From Collimonas silvisoli (GTDB lineage: Bacteria; Pseudomonadota; Gammaproteobacteria; Burkholderiales; Burkholderiaceae_D), in contig NZ_JAGQEG010000004.1 in NCBI RefSeq assembly GCF_018305005.1, positions 1 through 64,000 of the forward strand: a stretch of DNA of 64,000 nt. Direction: 5' to 3'. The notes under the pieces were generated by a model that ran no database searches, was not told where the DNA came from, and saw nothing but the letters and a program-made list of their open reading frames with translations. The stretch's first letter is position 1, and the number at the start of each line of letters is the position of its first letter. The position numbers and the translations under genes were made by a program. Below are positions 19,138-32,064 of this stretch, piece by piece.

Positions 19138-20373
19138 TCAGCTCACAGCCTTTCGCCGATGTGCCTCAAGATTCGGCAAGAACGCCGCCAGCAAGCCAAT
19201 CAACGGCAGGAAAGAACAGACCTGATAGACGAAACTGATACTCGTCATGTCGGCTAGCTTACCCAAGGCCGCGGCGCCGATGCCGCCCATGCCAAATGCA
19301 AAACCGAAAAACAGGCCTGACACGGTGCCAACCTTGCCCGGCACCAGCTCTTGCGCAAAGACCAGAATCGCTGAAAATGCGGACGCCAGGATCACGCCGA
19401 TCACCACCGTCAGCACACCGGTCCAGAACAGATTGGCATACGGCAGCATCAAGGTAAAAGGTGCAACGCCGAGGATCGATATCCAGATCACCAGCTTGCG
19501 GCCGACCTTGTCGCCGATCGGGCCGCCCAGCACGGTGCCGGCAGCCACCGCAAACAAGAACACAAACAAATGCAACTGCGCCGACTGTACCGACAGCTGG
19601 AATTTATCGATCAGGTAAAACGTGAAGTAGCTGCTCAGGCTGGCCATGTAAAAATACTTCGAGAAAATCAGCATCAGCAAGATGCCGATCGAAAACACCA
19701 GTTTCTTGCGCGGCAGCGCCACGTAATGCTGTTTGGCCTTGGATGGCTTGCCTTTCGCCTCCAGGCGCTTGCGCTTGTACCAGTTACCGATCTGCCACAA
19801 CACCACGATCGCCAGCAAAGCCGCTGCGGAAAACCAGGCGATGCTGCTCTGCCCGTGCGGAATCACAATCCATGCCGCCAATAACGGCCCCATGGAACTG
19901 CCGGCATTGCCGCCCACTTGAAAAATCGATTGCGCCAGGCCGTGGCGGCCGCCGGAAGCCATGCGCGCCACGCGCGACGACTCCGGGTGGAAGATGGACG
20001 AGCCGGTGCCGACCAAGGCTGCCGCCAACAGCAACATGCCGTAGTTAGGCGCGACCGACAGCATCAGCAAGCCCACCAGGGTAAAGCCCATTCCCAATGC
20101 CAGCGAGTACGGCTTGGGATGTTTGTCAGTGTAAAAGCCCACCATCGGTTGCAAAATCGACGCGGTGATTTGATAAGTCAGGGTAATCAGGCCGATCTGC
20201 GCAAAACTGAGATTGAAATTTCCTTTCAGCAGCGGGTAAATCGACAGGATCAGCGACTGGATCATGTCATTCAGGAAGTGGGCAAAACTGATGGCGCCCA
20301 ATACGCGAAAACCGGTTTTTTCGGCGTCGTGCGACTCCAGCGAGGGGGAAATCTGCTTGGCAGCGGTTTGCAT
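19138..20373 (-). CDS. MFS efflux transporter, fosmidomycin-resistance (Fsr) type
   Basis: 411 residues with 12 predicted membrane helices. It resembles E. coli Fsr (406 residues) in FAHFLNDMIQSLILSIYPLLK, the motif A-like GFYTDKHPKPYSLALGMG, GTGSSIFHPESSRVAR and the second-half GGPIGDKVGRK. Probably an inner-membrane proton-driven exporter of an unknown small molecule. It is divergent from an AraC-type gene across 168 bases, an arrangement that suggests local control; that regulator is now frameshifted. Confidence 0.87.
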   Translation of the reverse strand: MQTAAKQISPSLESHDAEKTGFRVLGAISFAHFLNDMIQSLILSIYPLLKGNFNLSFAQIGLITLTYQITASILQPMVGFYTDKHPKPYSLALGMGFTLVGLLMLSVAPNYGMLLLAAALVGTGSSIFHPESSRVARMASGGRHGLAQSIFQVGGNAGSSMGPLLAAWIVIPHGQSSIAWFSAAALLAIVVLWQIGNWYKRKRLEAKGKPSKAKQHYVALPRKKLVFSIGILLMLIFSKYFYMASLSSYFTFYLIDKFQLSVQSAQLHLFVFLFAVAAGTVLGGPIGDKVGRKLVIWISILGVAPFTLMLPYANLFWTGVLTVVIGVILASAFSAILVFAQELVPGKVGTVSGLFFGFAFGMGGIGAAALGKLADMTSISFVYQVCSFLPLIGLLAAFLPNLEAHRRKAVS

Positions 20374-20541
20374 GGTGGTGAAATAAATAGTTGGAATAAG
20401 GCGAAAGTGAAATGGGAAACCTGCTCCGTTAGCGGTCGGAACAAATTTTTATCATTAGCAAAACAGCAGTGTAAGCAAAAAATCGGAGACTGTTTTAAGA
20501 TAGAAAGACATAATTTGTCGTATTTCTGCCATTCCATCTTC

Positions 20542-21349
20542 ATGCCTGCACAAATTCTTACCCATACCAAGATCGGCTTGCTTGACGTGGTGCCGGACGC
20601 ACAGCATCCGGTACGCCTGCGCGCACGCAATCTTGCTGCAGCCGAGCTGCTGAGCGCGCATTCACATCCCTGGGGCCAGGTCACCTATGCGCCGGAAGGT
20701 GTGTTGCGCATCAGTGTCGGCAACAGTACCTGGATCGTGCCACCGTTAAGGGCCATCTGGATTCCGCCGCTGGTCGAGCATGAAATCGCGACCATGGAGA
20801 AATCGCAGTTGCGCGCCTTGTACATCCACACCGCTGCGACACCGTTCGACGGACAGGATTGCATCGTGCTGGAAGTCTCGACCTTGCTGCGCGAACTGAT
20901 TGCCGCTCTGTCGCAAACCGAGGACGGCAGCCGGCGAGAGTCGCTACTCAGTCAATTGATACTGAACGAACTGGTCGAAGCAAAGACTCCGGGCATACGC
21001 ATTTCCTTGCCAACCGAAAAACGCCTGCATGCAATCTGCCAAGCCTTGATTCAAACGCCTGATTCGAGCATGACGCTGGCCGGCTGGGCCGGCCAGGTCG
21101 GCGCCTCGGAAAGAACCCTGGCGCGCTTGTTCGAACGGGATCTGAGTATGACTTTCGGCCAGTGGCGGCAGCAGATCAGGCTGGCACACGCTGCACCGAT
21201 GATCGCGCGGCATGCCGCTATCGCTGGTGGCGGCCGAACTGGGGTATGCCAGCCAGTCGGCCTTTTCCGCCATGTTCAGGAAAACCTTCGGTCAATCGCC
21301 GTCGACTTTCTTCGCATCAAAAAAGTCCAGTCAAACCACCGGCCAGTAG
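20542..21349 (+). pseudogene. AraC-family regulator (NimR/YeaM-like) with a frameshift in the second HTH
   Basis: The N-terminal cupin-like domain (AHSHPWGQVTYAPEGVLRIS, PPLRAIWIPPLVEHEI) and first helix-turn-helix (MTLAGWAGQVGASERTLARLF) read well from ATG 20542. At about 21205-21209 the frame changes: the ancestral frame resumes at 21209 as GMPLSLVAAELGYASQSAF, then SAMFRKTFGQSP, and stops at 21349. Without repair the protein reads a nonsense tail to 21360. Loss of one CG unit in GCGCG restores ARGMPLSLV exactly. It is divergent to the Fsr-like pump, like nimR/nimT in E. coli, so it probably controlled that gene. Either a true mutation or a base-calling error. Confidence 0.8.
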
Positions 21350-21437
21350 CTTCGGTCTGAATCGATTTCGTCAAATGGAACTGTCGTAGTTGTGTGCGCA
21401 ATGACGGCCCCTAGCCACTGTCATTGGCGAGCGCTGC

Positions 21438-22046
21438 TTATTGAGGAACGGTATCCTTGAACGACTGACGCTCGGACAATTTCTCAAACAGTCTGGCCAG
21501 TGTCGGATAATCTTCGCGCCAGGTAATCTCCGGGAAACGGAAGCTGAGCCAGCCCAGAGCGCAACCAACCGCCACATCGGCCAGCGAATAGTGGGTGCCG
21601 GAGCAGAATGGCTTTTCCGCCAAACCCGCCGCCATCGCTTTCAGGCCGGCGTCGATCTTGCGTTGCTGACGCTCGACCCAGGCCTGGCTGCGCTGTTCTT
21701 CAAGGCGCTGCAAGCTTTCCAGGCGGATCAGCACGCCGGCGTCCAGCACGCCGTCAGCCAGCGCTTCCCAGCATTTCACTTCGGAGCGCTCGCGGCTGTT
21801 AATCGGAATTAATTTACCAACCGGTGTCAGGGTATCGAGATATTCGACGATCACATGCGAATCGAACATGGCGCCGCCGTCTTCCATCACCAGGCAAGGC
21901 ACCTTGCCCAAAGGATTCGAAATGTGAATCTTGGTGTCGGCAGCCCAGACATCTTCCAGCACAAACTCGTAGTCCAGCTTCTTTTCCGCCATCACCACGC
22001 GTACTTTGCGGACAAAAGGACTACCAAGGGAACCGATCAGCTTCAT
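21438..22046 (-). CDS. Glutathione S-transferase family protein (YibF-like)
   Basis: 202 residues. N-terminal thioredoxin-like domain MKLIGSLGSPFVRKVRVVMAEK, with the glutathione-binding NPLGKVPCLVMEDGGAMFDSHVI (cis-Pro and the Ser-Asp-type tail), then an all-helical C-terminal domain with SLADVAVGCALGWLSFRF. Closest in my memory to E. coli YibF. Substrate unknown. It converges with the frameshifted AraC-type gene and is divergent from purB. Confidence 0.87.
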   Translation of the reverse strand: MKLIGSLGSPFVRKVRVVMAEKKLDYEFVLEDVWAADTKIHISNPLGKVPCLVMEDGGAMFDSHVIVEYLDTLTPVGKLIPINSRERSEVKCWEALADGVLDAGVLIRLESLQRLEEQRSQAWVERQQRKIDAGLKAMAAGLAEKPFCSGTHYSLADVAVGCALGWLSFRFPEITWREDYPTLARLFEKLSERQSFKDTVPQ

Positions 22047-22057
22047 ATGTCACTTAA

Positions 22058-23704
<1,647 letters not shown>

Positions 23705-23734
23705 AGCGCGGCATATACCGCCAGACCAAAAAAA

Positions 23735-23760
23735 AACCAGCCTCGAAGGCTGGTTTTTTT
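23735..23760. terminator. Bidirectional terminator between purB and secF
   Basis: AACCAGCCT (23735-23743), loop CGA, AGGCTGGTT (23747-23755), flanked by an A-run on the left and a T-run to 23760. The symmetric A/T flanks suit both the purB (+) and secF (-) transcripts, which converge here. Confidence 0.92.
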
Positions 23761-23774
23761 ATATCTGCAACGCT

Positions 23775-24719
23775 TTACACTACCGCGCCGTCAGTCTCAT
23801 CTTTTTCCTTGATCGGCTTGATCATGTCTTCACGTTTCACGCCCAGCCACATTGCCACGGCTGCCGCCACGAATACCGAAGAATAGATACCGAACAGAAT
23901 ACCGATGGTCAGCGCTAGCGCGAAGTAATGCAGCGCCGGGCCGCCGAAGACAAACATCGACAACACCATGATTTCAGTGCTGCCGTGGGTGATGATGGTA
24001 CGGGAAATGGTGCTGGTGATCGCATGGTTCATGACATCGGCGACCGCCAGTTTACCGAAGCGGCGATCGCGGAAAGTTTCACGCACCCGGTCGAACACCA
24101 CCACCGATTCATTCACCGAATAACCCAATACCGCCAGGATCGCCGCCAATACGGTAAGCGAGAATTCCCATTGGAAAAATGCGAAGAAGCCGAGAATGAT
24201 CACGACGTCGTGCAAGTTGGCGATAATCGCCGCTACCGCGTATTTCCATTCGAAGCGGATAGCCAGGTAAATCATGATGCCGATCACCACGAACAGCAGC
24301 GCCATCACACCATCATGCGCCAGTTCGTCGCCCACCTGCGGTCCGACAAACTCGGTGCGTTTCAATGCAACATCGGCATCCTGCTGCTTCAAGGCTTCCA
24401 GCACGGTAGCGCTTTGCTGATTTGAATTGACGCCCTTTTTGGCCGGCAGCCGGATCATCACATCTTTCGCCGTACCGAAATTGGTCACCTGGTTGTCGGT
24501 ATAACCGAGACCCTCAACCACCTTGCGGATGCCCTCGATATTGGCCGGCTTGCTATACGCGACTTCGATTACCGTACCGCCGGTAAACTCGATCGACAGA
24601 TGCAGGCCTTTCGAGAACAGGAAGAATACGGCAAACACAAACGTCAGCGCCGATATCACATTGAATATCAATGCATGGCGCATGAACGGAATATCTTTTT
24701 TGATACGGAAAAGTTCCAT
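23775..24719 (-). CDS. secF: Protein translocase subunit SecF
   Basis: With SecD it uses the proton gradient to help pull proteins through SecYEG from the periplasmic side. 314 residues from the ATG at 24719, which lies after AAGGA; a GTG one codon earlier is also possible. Six membrane helices; signature FTGGTVIEVAYSK in the first periplasmic loop, and LTVLAAILAVLGYSVNESVVVFDRVRE in the RND-type helix 4. It is separated from secD by 146 bases that carry a palindromic repeat. Confidence 0.95.
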   Translation of the reverse strand: MELFRIKKDIPFMRHALIFNVISALTFVFAVFFLFSKGLHLSIEFTGGTVIEVAYSKPANIEGIRKVVEGLGYTDNQVTNFGTAKDVMIRLPAKKGVNSNQQSATVLEALKQQDADVALKRTEFVGPQVGDELAHDGVMALLFVVIGIMIYLAIRFEWKYAVAAIIANLHDVVIILGFFAFFQWEFSLTVLAAILAVLGYSVNESVVVFDRVRETFRDRRFGKLAVADVMNHAITSTISRTIITHGSTEIMVLSMFVFGGPALHYFALALTIGILFGIYSSVFVAAAVAMWLGVKREDMIKPIKEKDETDGAVV

Positions 24720-24778
24720 CACATTCCTTTTGGTTCACTGTGGTCGCAGCTTAGGGCGACCTCGAATAACTGCTGCTG

Positions 24779-24847
24779 CGTCATTCCCGCGTACGCGGGA
24801 ATCCATTTTATTCAGTAACGTGGATCCCCGCGTTCGCGAGGATGACG
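24779..24847. repeat. Palindromic intergenic repeat between secD and secF
   Basis: Two 27-base arms in inverse orientation (24779-24805 and 24821-24847) that begin CGTCATTCCCGCG and end CGAGGATGACG, separated by 15 AT-rich bases. Each arm is itself a palindrome around CGCG-TACG-CG or CGCG-TTCG-CG. This is the form of REP/MITE-like dispersed repeats (ATTCCCGCG...CGGGAAT) known in many proteobacteria. It could form a cruciform or an mRNA hairpin inside the secDF transcript. Confidence 0.75.
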
Positions 24848-24865
24848 AAATTTTTTAGGTTCGAC

Positions 24866-26731
24866 TCAAGCGTTCGGTTTCCAGATCTGGCCTATCGACA
24901 AGCTGGTCAGCTTCTTCTTGCGGCCGTACCAGAGATTGGCGAAACCACGCGAGACGAAGACCGCTGAGAAAATCGAGGTCAGGATGCCGAGGCAATGCAC
25001 CACCGCAAAACCGCGAATCGCACCGGAACCGAAAATCAGCAATGCCAGGCCGGCGATCAGCGTCGTTACGTTGGAGTCGAGAATGGTGGCCCAGGCACGA
25101 TCAAAGCCGATCGAAATCGCCGCTTGCGGCGAATTACCGTTACGCAGTTCTTCGCGAATACGTTCATTCACCAGCACGTTGGCGTCGATCGCAATCCCCA
25201 GGGTCAAGGCGATCGCAGCGATACCCGGCAAGGTCAGCGTCGCCTGCAGCGTCGACAGCACGGCGATCAGCAACAGCAGGTTGACCGACAGCGCCAGCAC
25301 GCTGAAGAAGCCGAACAACATGTAGTAGATCACCATGAACACAGCAATCACGCCAAAGCCGTACATGGTGGAATCGAAACCCTTCTTGATATTTTCAGCA
25401 CCCAATTGCGGGCCGATGGTGCGTTCCTCGATGATTTCCATCGGCGCCGCCAGCGAGCCGGCGCGCAGCAGCAGCGACAAATCGGCAGCGGCTTCCGGCG
25501 AACCCATGCCGGTGATCTGGAAGCGTGAGCCCAGTTCACTCTGGATGGTTGCCACCGTCAGGACTTCGCCCTTGCCTTTTTCGAACAGTACGATGGCCAT
25601 CGCCTTGCCGACCTTGCCACGGGTAGCGTCGCGCATCTTGCGGCCGCCGTCGCCGTTGAGGTCGATACTCACCGCAGGTTGCTGGTTCTGGTCAAAGCTG
25701 ACGGCAGCGTTGGAGATGTAATCGCCAGTCAGCACCGGCTCCTTGTACAACACCACCGGTGCGTTCTTGCCAACCTTGAACAGTTCGGATCCGAACGGTA
25801 CCGCAGCGGTAGCTTCGGTGCCACGCGTCACCGACTCATCCACCATCCGCACTTCCAGCGTCGCGGTGCGGCCGATGATGTCCTTGGCGCGCGAGACGTC
25901 TTGCACGCCGGGCAGTTGCACCACGATGCGGTCAGCGCCTTGGCGCTGGATGATAGGTTCGGCCACGCCCAGCTCATTGACACGCTTCGACAAGGTGGTG
26001 ATGTTTTGCGTGACGCCGTTATCGATGATCTGCTTCAAGGCCTCAGGTTTCAGCGATGCGGTCAGCGTCGGATCGCTGCCGGCGACGGCAGGCGCCACCT
26101 GGATCAGCATTTCCGACAATTGCGGCGCCAGCAGATCGCGCGCCTTGTTGAGCGTGTCCTGATCGCGGAAACTGATTTCGATGGCGTCGCCGTTGCGGTT
26201 GATGCCGCTGTAACGGACATCCTTGTCGCGCAAGGCGCTGCGGGCGCTGGCTTGCAAGCCTTGCAGGCGCTTAGCGACGACGGCCTTGGTGTCAACCTGC
26301 ATCAGGAAATGCACGCCGCCGCGCAAATCGAGGCCCAGATACATGGGGAAGGCATGCAGCGCTTGCAACCAGTGCGGCGTGTTCGGCATCAGGTTGAAGG
26401 CGACGACATAGGTCGGATCGGTGGGATCGGTATTCAGATTCTGTTCCAGCAAGGCTTTGGCCTTGAACTGGGTGTCGGTATCGTGAAAACGTGCGCGTAC
26501 GGTACCTTGCGCGCCGGCGTTTTCAAACGCCACGCCGTCCGCCAGCAAATTGCCTTGCTGCAGAACTTGCGAGACGCGGTCAGCCAGTGAGCTGTCGATC
26601 TTCAGCGTCGATTTGCCGCTGCTCACCTGTACCGCAGGCGATTCGCCGAAGAAGTTCGGTATGGTGTACACCACGCCAAACAGCAGCGCGATGACGATCA
26701 GAATATATTTCCAGAGAGGATAGCGATTCAT
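24866..26731 (-). CDS. secD: Protein translocase subunit SecD
   Basis: Partner of SecF in the SecDF-YajC complex. 621 residues. It has an N-terminal membrane helix (about 8-26), a large periplasmic P1 domain with the conserved LGLDLRGGVHFLMQVD, the RQGADRIVVQLPGVQD segment, and a C-terminal five-helix bundle with ALTLGIAIDANVLVNERIREELRNG, which holds the proton-path Asp. Position within queA-tgt-yajC-secD-secF is the common proteobacterial order. Confidence 0.96.
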   Translation of the reverse strand: MNRYPLWKYILIVIALLFGVVYTIPNFFGESPAVQVSSGKSTLKIDSSLADRVSQVLQQGNLLADGVAFENAGAQGTVRARFHDTDTQFKAKALLEQNLNTDPTDPTYVVAFNLMPNTPHWLQALHAFPMYLGLDLRGGVHFLMQVDTKAVVAKRLQGLQASARSALRDKDVRYSGINRNGDAIEISFRDQDTLNKARDLLAPQLSEMLIQVAPAVAGSDPTLTASLKPEALKQIIDNGVTQNITTLSKRVNELGVAEPIIQRQGADRIVVQLPGVQDVSRAKDIIGRTATLEVRMVDESVTRGTEATAAVPFGSELFKVGKNAPVVLYKEPVLTGDYISNAAVSFDQNQQPAVSIDLNGDGGRKMRDATRGKVGKAMAIVLFEKGKGEVLTVATIQSELGSRFQITGMGSPEAAADLSLLLRAGSLAAPMEIIEERTIGPQLGAENIKKGFDSTMYGFGVIAVFMVIYYMLFGFFSVLALSVNLLLLIAVLSTLQATLTLPGIAAIALTLGIAIDANVLVNERIREELRNGNSPQAAISIGFDRAWATILDSNVTTLIAGLALLIFGSGAIRGFAVVHCLGILTSIFSAVFVSRGFANLWYGRKKKLTSLSIGQIWKPNA

Positions 26732-26839
26732 AGTGATTCAGCGTTCTGTGCGAGTCTCATGGTCAGGTGAGTCTCTTGCTTGTTGAGGCCGCCCTTGCCG
26801 CATGGCGTTAGGGCTCTTTTCTGTACCGGATAAGTACAA

Positions 26840-26864
26840 GAGAGCATCCGCTCCGGATGCCCTC
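26840..26864 (-). terminator. Hairpin in the yajC-secD gap
   Basis: GAGAGCATCCG (26840-26850) and CGGATGCCCTC (26854-26864) pair apart from one mismatch. On the transcribed minus strand the stem is followed by CTTGTACTT, a poor U-tract. It could attenuate secDF relative to yajC or simply be an mRNA stem. Confidence 0.4.
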
Positions 26865-26887
26865 ATTCCATCAAGCCAGGCGCGTTA

Positions 26888-27241
26888 TTACTGTGCCGTC
26901 TTGATTGTGCCCTTTGGCAGCAAGGTGGTGACCGAACCCTTTTGCACCACAACTTCAGTACCGCTGGCGATTTCCAGGGTGACATAGCCGTCGGCGACTT
27001 TGGTGATCTTGCCCAGCATGCCGCCGGCGGTGACGACTTCGTCGCCCTTGGCGAGGGCTTCCATCATGGCTTTTTGCTCTTTCTGACGCTTCATTTGCGG
27101 ACGGATCATCAGGAAATACAACACCACGAACATCAGGATGATCGGCAAGAAGCTGGTCAGGTTGCCGCTCAGGCCCAGTGGGCCGGTAGCAGCGGTAGCC
27201 GCAGGCGCAGCTTGCGCATATGCATTGGAAATAATGAACAC
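26888..27241 (-). CDS. yajC: Sec translocase accessory protein YajC
   Basis: Small single-span subunit that associates with SecDF. 117 residues from the GTG at 27241 (read VFIISNAYAQAAP), chosen because GGAG stands six bases before it; a TTG at 27253 would add four residues. The membrane helix is about residues 31-48 (FLPIILMFVVLYFLMIRPQ), followed by KRQKEQKAMMEALAKGDEVV and the cytosolic TAGGMLGKITKV domain typical of the family. Confidence 0.93.
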   Translation of the reverse strand: MFIISNAYAQAAPAATAATGPLGLSGNLTSFLPIILMFVVLYFLMIRPQMKRQKEQKAMMEALAKGDEVVTAGGMLGKITKVADGYVTLEIASGTEVVVQKGSVTTLLPKGTIKTAQ

Positions 27242-27474
27242 GAGTTGCTCCAAGTAGTAGTTTGAAAATAGCCCAGCATTCTAGCATTGGGTAGCGGCAT
27301 ACAACCGCCTAGTATGTCGCCTGCTGCCATTATTGCCGGGATTTACAGGGATTTGCCGGGAAAATCAGCTCAGCCTGCCGCAGCGATGCGTGCTTTGGCA
27401 GTTGGCCCCGCTGTCATAGATTAATTTACTTAAAAATAGTTGCAAAAATACATTTTTTGCGCGACTGACAACTT

Positions 27475-29650
<2,176 letters not shown>

Positions 29651-29843
29651 GCTCGAATAAATAATGAAATTAGGCTCAACTTGCCAATGCAGCTATAGGC
29701 TTTACAATGGCAAACGCTGAAATCCATGCAAAACAGGGATGCAGCAACGGGATGCTTTTTTATGAGCAAACCTGCTATTTTACGCCCTGCCGCCCGCAGC
29801 CACTGGTTAACCATCTAATTAACTGCCTGATTAACTGTCTGAT

Positions 29844-31973
29844 ATGCCTGCTCCGAAGCGAAAACCTGCCGCTACCGTCCCTTCCGCTCCGGCCGCCAAC
29901 ACCCGCGCCAGCAAGCTGGAAAAGCTGGGGCTGCGCTCGGACATGGACCTGGTTTTGCATCTGCCGCTGCGCTATGAGGATGAAACCGAGATCGTCACCA
30001 TCCAGCAAGCTGGCATGATGGGTACTAGCGTAGCGCAAGTCGAGGGTGTCGTCACAGCTTGCGATATCCAGTACCGGCCGCGGCGGCAATTGATTGTGAC
30101 CATTGCCGACGACAGCGGCCAGCTGGTGATGCGCTTCCTGAATTTCTACGGCAGCCAGACCAAGCAGCTGGCGGTCGGCACGCGAGTGCGCGCACGCGGT
30201 GAAATCCGTCACGGTTTTTTCGGCGCCGAGGTGGTCCATCCCAATTACAAAGTAGTGCTGGAGGGCGCACCGCTGCCGGATGTCCTGACCCCGGTCTACC
30301 CCGCCGGCGAAGGCCTGTCGCAGGCTTTCCTGCGCAAAGCGATTGCCGACGCCATGCAACACATCGAATGGCGCGATACCTTGTCGCCGGCGCAACTGGC
30401 AGCCCAGCAACTGACGCCATTCGAAAGCGCGGTGCGCCTGCTGCACAACCCGCCGCCGGACGTCGATGAACATGCCTTGGAGGATCGCTCCCATCCGGCC
30501 TGGGTGCGCATGAAATTCGACGAATTGCTGGCCCAGCAGCTGTCATTGAAACGCGCCCAGGTCGCACGCCGCGCCAAGAATGCCCGGGCGCTGCCGGTGG
30601 CGGGACAATTGTCGGCCGCCTTCCTGAACACGCTGCCATTCACCTTGACCAAGGCGCAGCAACGGGTGGTGGCCGAAATCAGCACTGACCTGCGCGCCTC
30701 CTTCCCCATGCAGCGCTTGCTGCAAGGCGATGTCGGCAGCGGTAAAACCGTGGTAGCCGCCTTGGCCGCGGCGCAAGCCATCGACAGCGGCTATCAGGCG
30801 GTGCTGATGGCGCCTACCGAAATCCTGGCGGATCAGCATTTCCGCAAGATTGCGGCCTGGATGGAGCCGCTCGGCGTGCGTGTCGCCTGGCTCACCGGCA
30901 GTCTGAAAAAGAAAGAGAAACTGGCGGCCCAGGCCATGATCGAATCGGGCGAAGCACAACTAGTCATTGGCACCCACGCCTTGATCCAGGACAGCGTGCA
31001 ATTTGCCAAGCTGGGGCTGGTGATCGTCGACGAACAGCATCGCTTCGGCGTCGGCCAGCGGCTGGCGCTGCGCAATAAAACCACTTCCGAAAACGGCGGC
31101 AATGAGACCGTGCAGGATATCAAAAGCACGGCAGCGGTGGTGCCGCATCAGTTGATGATGAGCGCCACCCCCATCCCGCGCACTTTGGCGATGACCTATT
31201 ACGCCGACCTGGAAATCTCGGTCATCGATGAATTGCCGCCCGGCCGCACGCCGATCGTCACCCGCGCGGTCGACCAGATGCGGCGCGATGAAGTAATCGC
31301 CCGGGTCCATGCGGCGGTGCAGGACGGCCGCCAGGCCTACTGGGTCTGCCCGCTGATCGAAGAATCGGAAGCCTTGCAATTGCAAACCGCGACCGAAACC
31401 TACGCCATGCTGGTCGAGGCCCTGCCCGATCTGCGCGTGGGCCTGGTCCATGGCCGCCTCAAGCAAGCCGAGAAACAGGAAGTGATGGATGCCTTCAGCG
31501 CCGGCGCCTGCCATGTGCTGGTCGCCACAACCGTGATTGAAGTCGGGGTCGACGTTCCTAACGCTTCGCTGATGGTGATCGAACATGCGGAACGCTTCGG
31601 ACTGTCGCAGCTGCACCAGTTGCGCGGACGGGTTGGACGCGGTTCTGCGGCCAGCGTATGCTTGTTGTTATACCAAAGCCCGCTCGGCTATATCGCCAAG
31701 CAGCGCCTGATGACCATGCGCGAAACCACGGACGGCTTTGAAATTGCCCGGCGCGACCTGGAAATCCGCGGCCCCGGCGAATTTCTGGGAGCGCGCCAGT
31801 CCGGCCAGGCCATGTTGCGCTTTGCCGATCTGACTACCGACCAGTGGCTGGTGGACCGCGCCCGCGATCTGGCGCAGACGCTGCTGCAAGATCCGACGCC
31901 GGCCAACCAGGCCGCCGTCAGCGCCCATCTGGCGCGCTGGCTGGGCGGACGGGAAGATTTTCTGAAGGTTTGA
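29844..31973 (+). CDS. recG: ATP-dependent DNA helicase RecG
   Basis: Double-stranded DNA translocase that remodels stalled forks and R-loops. 709 residues (E. coli 693). An N-terminal wedge/OB domain is followed by the helicase core: Walker A LLQGDVGSGKTVVAALAA, motif II as VIVDEQHRFG, SATPIPRTLAMTYY, and motif VI HQLRGRVGRGSAASVCLLLY. C-terminal GPGEFLGARQSGQAMLRFAD is typical. oxyR follows 91 bases later, a linkage also seen in Pseudomonas aeruginosa (oxyR-recG). Confidence 0.96.
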   Translation: MPAPKRKPAATVPSAPAANTRASKLEKLGLRSDMDLVLHLPLRYEDETEIVTIQQAGMMGTSVAQVEGVVTACDIQYRPRRQLIVTIADDSGQLVMRFLNFYGSQTKQLAVGTRVRARGEIRHGFFGAEVVHPNYKVVLEGAPLPDVLTPVYPAGEGLSQAFLRKAIADAMQHIEWRDTLSPAQLAAQQLTPFESAVRLLHNPPPDVDEHALEDRSHPAWVRMKFDELLAQQLSLKRAQVARRAKNARALPVAGQLSAAFLNTLPFTLTKAQQRVVAEISTDLRASFPMQRLLQGDVGSGKTVVAALAAAQAIDSGYQAVLMAPTEILADQHFRKIAAWMEPLGVRVAWLTGSLKKKEKLAAQAMIESGEAQLVIGTHALIQDSVQFAKLGLVIVDEQHRFGVGQRLALRNKTTSENGGNETVQDIKSTAAVVPHQLMMSATPIPRTLAMTYYADLEISVIDELPPGRTPIVTRAVDQMRRDEVIARVHAAVQDGRQAYWVCPLIEESEALQLQTATETYAMLVEALPDLRVGLVHGRLKQAEKQEVMDAFSAGACHVLVATTVIEVGVDVPNASLMVIEHAERFGLSQLHQLRGRVGRGSAASVCLLLYQSPLGYIAKQRLMTMRETTDGFEIARRDLEIRGPGEFLGARQSGQAMLRFADLTTDQWLVDRARDLAQTLLQDPTPANQAAVSAHLARWLGGREDFLKV

Positions 31974-32064
31974 CCGGCAGTGGCAGAGAGTGACGCCTGG
32001 CACGCAAAAAAGCGTAGAAACACCGAAATACAATCTCCATCGAAAAATATGCGAAGATAACAAC

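Noticed and set aside
19918-20541. Extension of the AraC-type reading frame 208 codons upstream of 20542
   Set aside because: The extension lies antisense to the MFS gene and through the divergent promoter region; AraC homology begins just after ATG 20542.
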